Assembly (NCBI GenBank): GCA_028278125.1
Contig: JANQEY010000079.1
Span: 1 to 7,533, forward strand
Origin: a bacterium
GTDB lineage: Bacteria; Electryoneota; Electryoneia; Electryoneales; Electryoneaceae
Reading direction: 5' to 3'
DNA length: 7,533 nucleotides
In this document: positions 1-5,675 of the stretch, piece by piece
Position numbering within the stretch: the first letter of the stretch is position 1
Layout of the letters: every line of letters starts with the position of its first letter
Position numbers and translations under genes: made by a program
Notes under the pieces: model-generated
Told to the model about the DNA's origin: nothing
The model's database searches: none
What the model saw: the letters and a program-made list of their open reading frames with translations, nothing else

Positions 1-89
1 CTAACTGCCGCTCCTCGATGAGATTCGATAGTTATCACGCCACCCCGTTTGATTATCTCGGGTTCAGACTGGTTCGATCAATTAACTAA
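1..89 (+). CDS. C-terminal end of an FGE/SUMF1-type (formylglycine-generating enzyme family) protein, 5' truncated by window edge
   Basis: An open frame enters from the left edge (first whole codon at 3-5) and stops with TAA at 87-89, giving 28 residues. It starts with NCRSS, followed about 15 residues later by YLGFRLVRS. This pair, a CRS(A/S)xR motif and then GFRLVR close to the C-terminus, is the usual ending of FGE-sulfatase/SUMF1-like domains. That family includes formylglycine-generating enzymes that oxidise a sulfatase cysteine, EgtB-like sulfoxide synthases, and many lipoproteins or kinases carrying the fold without known activity. The fragment cannot tell these apart because the catalytic region lies outside the window. 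It converges on the helicase gene, with 79 bases between the two stop codons. I am fairly sure of the family and cannot say the function. Confidence 0.7.
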   Translation, partial: NCRSSMRFDSYHATPFDYLGFRLVRSIN

Positions 90-110
90 ACACCTTGGAC
101 AATTTGGAAT

Positions 111-147
111 AAAAAATACCCTGTCTTGCATTTGCAGACAGGGTATT
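111..147 (-). terminator. Intrinsic terminator of the DnaB-like helicase gene
   Basis: A perfect 12-base-pair inverted repeat, AATACCCTGTCT at 115-126 and AGACAGGGTATT at 136-147, encloses a 9-base loop. Read on the minus strand it lies 21 bases after the helicase stop codon. It runs directly into a run of six T residues (the As at 111-116, two of them shared with the stem base), which is the classic Rho-independent form. On the plus strand the hairpin is followed by TCTATCTC, so it is a much poorer terminator for the left-edge FGE-type gene. Confidence 0.9.
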
Positions 148-168
148 CTATCTCAATAAAACAACCGC

Positions 169-1446
169 TTACGCTTTCTCTTCGATCCGTCCGATCTGGA
201 GGTTAAACTGGTAAGACAGTTCACCCAGGCTGCCGTAACGGTTCTTGGCAATAACCAGTCGAAGAGCGCGAGGTGTTAAAGAAGTTTCAATACGCCTCAT
301 ACGTTCTGTACCGTGATAGTTCTCACGCAGGAACAGGGCTGTATCCGCTGAGAATTCCAGCTCACCACTCTCCTTCAAGCTGGATATAGTCGGTTCATCG
401 TAACCGTCACGAGATAGTGATGAAACCACGATCACGGGGCTGCTGATGCGGAATGCCATCTCACGAAGTTCACTAACCATACCGGAGACGATATGCTGGA
501 AATTCGCCTTGTCTTTTTTATTCGTTGCCCAACGCTGCAGATAGTCAACGATTACTAGACAATTGTTCGCGCCTTCTGCCCTTCGGATAACCTGGCGGGC
601 AATAGATTCAAGGTGCGGCACTTCAAAACGAGATGAACCTTCTATGAAGTGCAATTGCTGTAAACCGCCTGAATAATCCTCATATGCCTTCTGTAACTCT
701 GCATATTCCTGGTCGTTGTATTTACCATCGGCGTATTTTTTCATGGTCAAACCGGAAACCTGGCAGAATGCTTTTAATGTCAAACGCCAGACAACTTCGT
801 CAAAGCTAAGAAATACAACTGGAATTCCATCCTGTGCCACTTTTGTAGCGATCTGGATAGCGAAGGTGGTTTTACCCAGTCCCGGACGTCCGGCAAGGAT
901 ATGAAGCGCTGGCTGCAGACCGCCAAGCATATCATCCAAGCCTTCAAAACCTGTCAACATTCCATGACCACGACCACGGCGTCCCTCGATATCATTCATC
1001 ACTTCCGGGAAAATGTTAGACACCGAAACCGCACGGTCCGCGGAATCATCCTTTATCAGTCCCTGGATCCTGTTGATCTCGTCCTGCATTTGCGCCAGGA
1101 TGTTGTCAGCAGTCTTCTTTTCGGTACCCAGCTCCTCGTGAATTACCGGGGGCAGGGATGCAAGCTGACGTTTTTGCCACAGATCAACCAGGCGTTTTGA
1201 ACCATCTACATGATTTCCGACCGGCTCCCAGTCATCAATGTTAGGCAACTGGCGGTTCTCTTCGTATGCAGCCTCAATTGCATTAAACGCCGCCATAGTT
1301 TCGGTGGAAGTAAATACATCTTCCATAATAATGCCCCGCACGTCGAAATACGCTGCGGGACGCACGGCCAGGGCCGCGACCACCGATTTTTCAAGCTCAA
1401 GGTCTCTCAGATCATTGGCGGTTACTTGTACGATGCTTTCAGGCAT
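169..1446 (-). CDS. DnaB-family replicative helicase paralogue (divergent), 425 aa
   Basis: Probable hexameric 5'-3' DNA helicase of the DnaB/RecA-like fold. Residues about 13-70 match the DnaB N-terminal helical domain (DLELEKSVVAAL, EDVF). Helical linker sequence follows to about 155, then the RecA-like domain. Walker A is GRPGLGKTT at 186-194 (Lys192, Thr193) and Walker B is LVIVDYLQ with Asp301. The ESGELEFSAD segment (359-368) matches the ESGxIEQDAD motif, and KNRYG (401-405) supplies the Arg403 finger position. Two signature positions are altered: the usual ALSQLxR motif reads VSSLSR (Ser343 for Gln), and FSLEM reads LSFDE at 213-217. At 425 residues it is a little shorter than typical chromosomal DnaB. 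The start is supported by GGAG on the minus strand at 1454-1457, seven bases upstream. It stands alone, with no ribosomal L9, dnaA or phage genes beside it, so it may be a second copy or a mobile-element-derived DnaB rather than the housekeeping one. Family is certain; role is not. Confidence 0.9.
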   Translation of the reverse strand: MPESIVQVTANDLRDLELEKSVVAALAVRPAAYFDVRGIIMEDVFTSTETMAAFNAIEAAYEENRQLPNIDDWEPVGNHVDGSKRLVDLWQKRQLASLPPVIHEELGTEKKTADNILAQMQDEINRIQGLIKDDSADRAVSVSNIFPEVMNDIEGRRGRGHGMLTGFEGLDDMLGGLQPALHILAGRPGLGKTTFAIQIATKVAQDGIPVVFLSFDEVVWRLTLKAFCQVSGLTMKKYADGKYNDQEYAELQKAYEDYSGGLQQLHFIEGSSRFEVPHLESIARQVIRRAEGANNCLVIVDYLQRWATNKKDKANFQHIVSGMVSELREMAFRISSPVIVVSSLSRDGYDEPTISSLKESGELEFSADTALFLRENYHGTERMRRIETSLTPRALRLVIAKNRYGSLGELSYQFNLQIGRIEEKA

Positions 1447-1726
1447 GTCTCGTCTCCACGTTAGGCTTCACCGCACCCATTGGGTGGCAGCATACTATTA
1501 TTCTTCAGTTTAAGTTCTCGTTCCTCACGACCTAGCAAGGTAATAAAAGATACACTGAGATTCAATCGTTGGGATTGCAAATATTGAGAGTACAAGATTA
1601 GTTTCCTGATCCCAATAATACACCGGAACTAAAATGAAGAAATTTTGTGTACTAACTATCAATACTCGCATTTTCTTAAATCCTGTGCTATATATTGGCT
1701 GATGGTAAAACTATTTCCAATCAAAT

Positions 1727-1730
1727 GGAG
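1727..1730 (+). promoter_or_regulatory. Ribosome binding site that fixes the start of the DUF2461 gene
   Basis: GGAG lies nine bases before the ATG at 1740. The frame is open further upstream, to a TTG at 1695 and an ATG at 1725, but neither has a purine-rich element at a suitable distance. Family similarity also begins just after residue 1 of the 1740 start. This site therefore favours 1740. Confidence 0.6.
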
Positions 1731-1739
1731 CATTATCTC

Positions 1740-2465
1740 ATGATCGATCAAAACACCTTCAAGTTTATGAAAGACCTTTACGGCAACAACAATAAAGAAT
1801 GGTTTGACGAGAACAGGAAACGATACGAAAAGTTCGTCCGTGATCCGATGAAATCATTATCGAACTCTCTGGCCGGACCTGTTTCAACCATCCTCCCGGA
1901 ATTTTCCGGCAAAGCCAAAATATCACGAATAAATAACGACCTCAGGTTTAATCCAAAAAAGCCTCCATACAAGGAACATGTCTGGGTATCATTCGGCAAA
2001 TCCACACGTGATAATACAGCGGATATATTTGCTGCTTTTAGTAAGGAGGGTTGGTGCGCGGGATGTGGACTAGATTCACCAAAGCGAGGTGATCTCGACA
2101 ACTGGCGATTAAACCTTGTTAAACACATCGATACCTGGAATAAATACTGGGATAGACTAAACAGCAATGTGAAAATAGAGACTTTTACTAATAATCCCTA
2201 TAAAAAACCGGTTTTCAATGACACCCCGGAAGAAGTTGTGGAGCTTGTTCAGTCAAGGGGGACCTGGCTTGTGTCAAAACCGGTAACGAAGTTTAAAAAA
2301 TCACCGGAAGAAGATTTATTCAGTTATGTCTCCATCATGCTTCCAATATTCCTGTTTATGACAGTCACTCCCGCAGATTTGCCAAATCGGCTCGCGGAAC
2401 TGGGAGATGTAATTGTAGCGCCAAATAAAGAGGTTGAAAAATATTGGAGTGTACTTTCGAAATAG
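1740..2465 (+). CDS. DUF2461 / TIGR02453 family protein, 241 aa
   Basis: A conserved protein of unknown biochemical function. The N-terminus reads FKFMKDLYGNNNKEWFDENR, the hallmark opening of the DUF2461 family (F-x(n)-NNNxEWFxxNRxxYE). The second family block, RINNDLRFNPKKPPYKEH, corresponds to RIxRDxRFSxDKxPYKxH and sits at about residues 62-79. The C-terminal part contains KPVTKFKKSPEEDLFSYV, in the position where the family has a KxxPxGxxxDHP-like segment, but it is more diverged. There is no signal peptide or clear membrane segment; a hydrophobic stretch (IMLPIFLFMTV) around 199-209 is too short and is probably core. Length is normal for the family. It stands as a single gene, convergent with ggt and divergent from the helicase, so context gives no functional clue. 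The start was moved from the TTG at 1695 to the ATG at 1740 because of the GGAG at 1727-1730 and the family alignment. Confidence 0.85.
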   Translation: MIDQNTFKFMKDLYGNNNKEWFDENRKRYEKFVRDPMKSLSNSLAGPVSTILPEFSGKAKISRINNDLRFNPKKPPYKEHVWVSFGKSTRDNTADIFAAFSKEGWCAGCGLDSPKRGDLDNWRLNLVKHIDTWNKYWDRLNSNVKIETFTNNPYKKPVFNDTPEEVVELVQSRGTWLVSKPVTKFKKSPEEDLFSYVSIMLPIFLFMTVTPADLPNRLAELGDVIVAPNKEVEKYWSVLSK

Positions 2466-2483
2466 CGAGAGATAGGCGGGTGG

Positions 2484-2612
2484 CCCGACATGATTGTCGG
2501 GTATCAGATGTAGCCCGGACCGCCCTCGGTCCGGGGAGAATGTAGATTTTAGAATCCTGGTAAGAGAAACCCGGGTTGCATCCCCCACAGCGGATAAATT
2601 AAACCCGGGCTA
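2484..2612. repeat. Cluster of GC-rich palindromes (REP-like intergenic element)
   Basis: The convergent gap between the DUF2461 gene and ggt holds several exact inverted repeats. One is CCCGACA/TGTCGGG (2484-2490 with 2495-2501, 4-base loop). A second is CCCGGACCG/CGGTCCGGG (2514-2522 with 2527-2535, loop CCCT). The self-complementary AACCCGGGTT lies at 2568-2577, and AACCCGGG recurs at 2602-2609. The stretch 2511-2612 is bounded by an 8-base inverted pair, TAGCCCGG and CCGGGCTA. ATGTAG is repeated at 2508 and 2540. No hairpin is followed by a T-run on either strand, so these are not standard intrinsic terminators. They might still slow transcription from both sides. The structure resembles dispersed REP/BIME-like elements, but copy number cannot be seen here. 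Confidence 0.65.
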
Positions 2613-2646
2613 TCAAAACTTGTCTTAATCGATAGCTATTTCCTTG

Positions 2647-4392
2647 CTACGGCAATCCCATTGCAGAACCGCCAGAACGTGGATCTGCACCGCCATACAT
2701 CATCCCGGTTTCCAGGTCCACCATTACACCCTGGACACTGCTGCTGACCCATCTCCTGCTTACTTTATGCCCCATCCGGTGCAACGACTGTGCGCAATCC
2801 GGAGAAATATCCGGATCCATATACAGGTAATTCGGTACCCACTGGTGATGCACCCTTGGATCAGATATTGCCTGCTGGATATTTGCTCCGAAATCAATAA
2901 CGTTAATGATAGTCTGTAATGTCGCCGTGATAATTTTCGGGCCACCCGCTCCACCAACTGCCATAAAGGGTTGACCAGCCTTTAAAACCAGGGTTGGTGT
3001 CATGCTTGATAGAGGACGTTTTCCCGGTTCAATTGCGTTTGCCTCTTTCCCAATTAATCCGAAATAGTTCGGTTGACCAGGTGCAATGGAAAAATCATCC
3101 ATTTCGTTATTAAGGAAAATCCCGGTTGAACCGAGGACAACACATGACCCAAATCCGGTGTTAATAGTAGCTGTCAGGGCTACCATGTTGCCGTCTTTGT
3201 CGATTACTGAAAGATGGGTTGTATGTCCTTTTTCCATCGACATTCCGGGAAGATTTTCATAATCCTGCGGATTTCCTGGACCATCAACCTTGCGTGACCA
3301 TAGGCTGGGAACAGCCATTTGAAGTTGTTGTGCGTATTCCTTGCTGGTCAGTCCCTTTACGGGAACTTCAACAAAGTCAGGATCGCCAAGGTATTCAGCA
3401 CGATCGGCAAAGGCTGCTTCCATTGCTTCAGTCAGGTGGTGATAATAACGTGAAGAATATCTTCCGAATTGTTCGAGGTCCCACTCTTCAAGAATATTGA
3501 GGATTTGAACAAGATGAACCCCTCCTGAAGACGGTGGTGGCATCGAATAGATGTCATAACCGCGGTAGGTGCCATGCACAGCATCACGTACCTGAATTTT
3601 ATAATTTGCCAGATCTTCAGCAGTGATTATACCACCTGCTTCTTCCATGAACCTGACTATTTCTTGACCAGTTTCACCGGTATAAAATTCATCACGACCA
3701 TTTTTAACAATACGTTTGAATGTTTCTGCAAGGTCTTTCTGAACAAGGATATCGCCAGCTTCCCAGGTCAGGGTATCATTCTTAAACATAATCGCTCGGG
3801 TAGTTTCAAACAGTCCAAGCCAGGGTGCCAGGTAAGCGTAATAATCCGCCTGGTGTGGTTGAACAATAAAACCTTTTTCAGCGTTTTCAATTGCCGGTTT
3901 CATTAACCTTTTACGGGACATCTTTCCCGATCCAAAATTGGACAGGGCGTATTCACGTGCGGCTACCGATCCCGGTACACCACCGGCGAGTATTCCGGTT
4001 GTTGAAAGACCGCCGTTTGGCGTCCCGGTACTATCCAGGTACATATCCCTGAATGCTGCAGTGGGAGCAGTTTCACGACCGTCAATCGTCGTTACTTTCC
4101 CCGTTTTTGCGTCACGAATTACCCAGAACTCTCCCCCGCCTATTCCTGCGCTGTATCCCTGGACTACGTTGAGCACGTACGCAACAGTATATGCTGCGTC
4201 TATGGCATTACCACCATCTTCAAGCACCCTAAGTCCGGCTTCTGTGGCGATTGGATTTGCGCTCGATACCATTCCGTTTTTTCCCCATGCAGGCTTGGTT
4301 GATGCAGCATAGCACCCTAGTGACCAGGAAAATATCAGTATAAAGATTATACTTACGGTTATCAGCGATCTACGTCTAAAGATTCCAGTCAT
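2647..4392 (-). CDS. ggt: Gamma-glutamyltransferase (glutathione hydrolase) precursor, 581 aa
   Basis: N-terminal nucleophile hydrolase that removes or transfers the gamma-glutamyl group of glutathione and related compounds, outside the cytoplasmic membrane. Residues 1-30 form an export signal: FRRR basic start, hydrophobic ITVSIIFILIF, then WSLGCYAA. Cleavage could follow Ala29 (signal peptidase I) or precede Cys27 (weak lipobox). The precursor should self-cleave before Thr391 (TTHLS), giving a large subunit and a 191-residue small subunit whose N-terminal Thr is the nucleophile. From memory of E. coli GGT, the equivalents of Thr409, Asn411, Asp433, Ser462-Ser463 (PLSSM) and Gly483-Gly484 are all present, and Arg106 in GRETAP corresponds to Arg114. 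The lid-loop region after DDFS is present, as in Gram-negative GGTs and unlike Bacillus-type enzymes. The C-terminus ends in the family DPR-x-GG motif. AAGGA on the minus strand (4401-4405) sits eight bases before the ATG. It is a single gene, divergent from the dNK operon. Annotation is secure. Confidence 0.96.
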   Translation of the reverse strand: MTGIFRRRSLITVSIIFILIFSWSLGCYAASTKPAWGKNGMVSSANPIATEAGLRVLEDGGNAIDAAYTVAYVLNVVQGYSAGIGGGEFWVIRDAKTGKVTTIDGRETAPTAAFRDMYLDSTGTPNGGLSTTGILAGGVPGSVAAREYALSNFGSGKMSRKRLMKPAIENAEKGFIVQPHQADYYAYLAPWLGLFETTRAIMFKNDTLTWEAGDILVQKDLAETFKRIVKNGRDEFYTGETGQEIVRFMEEAGGIITAEDLANYKIQVRDAVHGTYRGYDIYSMPPPSSGGVHLVQILNILEEWDLEQFGRYSSRYYHHLTEAMEAAFADRAEYLGDPDFVEVPVKGLTSKEYAQQLQMAVPSLWSRKVDGPGNPQDYENLPGMSMEKGHTTHLSVIDKDGNMVALTATINTGFGSCVVLGSTGIFLNNEMDDFSIAPGQPNYFGLIGKEANAIEPGKRPLSSMTPTLVLKAGQPFMAVGGAGGPKIITATLQTIINVIDFGANIQQAISDPRVHHQWVPNYLYMDPDISPDCAQSLHRMGHKVSRRWVSSSVQGVMVDLETGMMYGGADPRSGGSAMGLP

Positions 4393-4576
4393 CGTTCATT
4401 TCCTTGCATTTAATAACCTAGAATATCCTGCAAAGGTACGTCCGGTCAAACAATCTTGCAAGCAACCTCACAAGCGAGATTTCACACTGGAAAAATCAGA
4501 GCCGATCGAGTAAAGAAAGATGCGGGTGAACAGCTAATGACTTATATTTCACGTGGTTTAAAGAGAAGGTTCACAA

Positions 4577-5200
4577 ATGTCCCACTTTGTAGCGATTTCA
4601 GGTAATATTGGAGTTGGAAAAACAACTATCACCAGGCTTGTAGCGGAAAGGCTGGGATGGAAACCATTCTACGAACCGGTAATTGACAACCCTTATCTCG
4701 ATGATTTTTACGATGATATGACAAAATGGGCTTTTCATCTCCAGATCTATTTTTTGTCAAAACGTTTTGAAGCGCAGCGTGAGATCACATCGACACCAAA
4801 TCCATGTATCCAGGACAGAACTATTTATGAAGACGTCGAGATATTCGCCAGGATACTTCACAGACGCGGTCATATCAGCCCACGCGACTATGATAATTAC
4901 AGGTCACTTTTTGCTGTGATGGTAAGTTTTATCCGTCCCCCCGACCTGGTGGTATATCTTCGTGCTGATGTCGATGAACTGGTTGAAAGAATATATACCC
5001 GGGGTCGTGAATCTGAAAAGAATATCGACAGGGGCTACCTCGAGGAATTGAACCGGTCATATGAAGGCTGGTCGGAAAGAGCGGCTAAAATCTGCCCGGT
5101 AAAAATCATAGACACTTCAGGATTAGACCTTGAGTCCAATGGCGGTGTTGTTGATAAAATGGTAGAAGAAATCAAGCAGCGATTTGGCTTAATGTTTTAG
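4577..5200 (+). CDS. Deoxynucleoside kinase (dGK/dCK/dAK type), 207 aa
   Basis: Cytoplasmic nucleoside-salvage kinase that transfers the gamma-phosphate of ATP to the 5'-OH of a deoxynucleoside. The P-loop is GNIGVGKTT at residues 9-17 (Lys15, Thr16), followed by the substrate-side Glu in YEP (Glu33). HLQIYFL (54-60) carries the base-contacting Gln56. The family DR(S/T) motif is QDRTIYED at 79-86 (Asp80 likely positions the catalytic base, Arg81). A lid arginine cluster lies in RIYTRGRESE (138-147), and YLEELNRSYEGW (154-165) matches the family C-terminal helix. Length is normal for bacterial enzymes. Which deoxynucleoside is preferred (dG, dA or dC) cannot be read from the sequence. GAAGG at 4565-4569, seven bases upstream, supports the start. 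It is the first gene of a rightward run, with 34 bases to the epimerase gene, so cotranscription is likely although the functions are not obviously related. Confidence 0.93.
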   Translation: MSHFVAISGNIGVGKTTITRLVAERLGWKPFYEPVIDNPYLDDFYDDMTKWAFHLQIYFLSKRFEAQREITSTPNPCIQDRTIYEDVEIFARILHRRGHISPRDYDNYRSLFAVMVSFIRPPDLVVYLRADVDELVERIYTRGRESEKNIDRGYLEELNRSYEGWSERAAKICPVKIIDTSGLDLESNGGVVDKMVEEIKQRFGLMF

Positions 5201-5234
5201 TTTAATCAAGTGCTGATTTCTGAGGAATAGGAGT

Positions 5235-5630
5235 ATGATACGTAAAATCAGTCATATTGGAATCGCGGTAAAAAACCTGGATGAAGGAATCGAGCTCTAC
5301 AAGGATATTCTTGGATTAAACTTCATCGGCACAGAAGAAATAGAAGACCAGAAAGTTAAAGCGGCAATTTTTGAAGTTGGTGATGTTCATATTGAACTGC
5401 TGGAACCAACCAGTCCCGATTCTCCGATTTCCGCATACCTTGAAAAGACCGGTGGCGGTATGCACCATATCTGTTTTAAAGTGGATAATGTGGATGAAGC
5501 ACTGAAATCAGTCGCAGAAAAGGGTATTAAACTGATTGATCAGCAGAGCAGGGATGGCGTGGGCGGAACAAAAATCGGATTTCTTCACCCTAAATCCACT
5601 GGACGAGTATTAATGGAACTAAATTCATAG
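5235..5630 (+). CDS. mce: Methylmalonyl-CoA epimerase, 131 aa
   Basis: Vicinal-oxygen-chelate fold enzyme that interconverts (S)- and (R)-methylmalonyl-CoA, linking propionyl-CoA carboxylation to methylmalonyl-CoA mutase. Two beta-alpha-beta-beta-beta modules are visible. The likely metal ligands are His7 (ISHIGIAV), Glu54 (HIELLEP), the second His of the GGGMHHICFKVD motif (His78), and Glu128 (VLMELNS). GFLHPKSTGRVLMEL is the characteristic C-terminal signature of this subgroup. Length is typical. Start: AGGAG lies unusually close (one base before the ATG), while GAGG at 5222-5225, nine bases upstream, is a better-spaced alternative; either serves the same ATG. It sits between the deoxynucleoside kinase and a PLP gamma-lyase that can produce the propionyl-CoA precursor 2-oxobutyrate. 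No mutase or carboxylase subunit is in the window. Other VOC activities (e.g. lactoylglutathione lyase) are less likely given the HPKS signature. Confidence 0.93.
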   Translation: MIRKISHIGIAVKNLDEGIELYKDILGLNFIGTEEIEDQKVKAAIFEVGDVHIELLEPTSPDSPISAYLEKTGGGMHHICFKVDNVDEALKSVAEKGIKLIDQQSRDGVGGTKIGFLHPKSTGRVLMELNS

Positions 5631-5675
5631 TTTAAATATATTTGCATAACATTTTGAGACGTATAGGAGTACATA

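Noticed and set aside
901..1513. Several open frames antisense to the helicase gene
   Set aside because: They lie opposite a clear DnaB coding frame, have no ribosome binding sites and show no recognisable protein motifs. They are shadows.
1447..1739. Possible promoters or operators in the divergent gap before the DUF2461 gene, including TATATT at 1691-1696 and a 7-base inverted repeat TTGGGAT/ATCCCAA (1569-1575, 1609-1615)
   Set aside because: No TTGACA-like -35 lies at the right distance from TATATT, and the inverted repeat has a 33-base spacer with no second copy. I see no RNA gene or coding region in this stretch.
1695..1739. Longer N-terminus for the DUF2461 protein from TTG 1695
   Set aside because: The extra 15 residues have no family similarity and no Shine-Dalgarno precedes the TTG, whereas ATG 1740 has GGAG nine bases upstream.
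3219..4312. Open frames on the plus strand within the gamma-glutamyltransferase gene
   Set aside because: The minus-strand frame has all the catalytic residues of GGT over its full length. The plus-strand frames have low-complexity, motif-free translations.
4393..4576. Promoter for the deoxynucleoside kinase operon with TATATT at 4543-4548
   Set aside because: No recognisable -35 partner. The AT-rich hexamer alone is too weak to report, although a promoter must lie somewhere in this divergent spacer.
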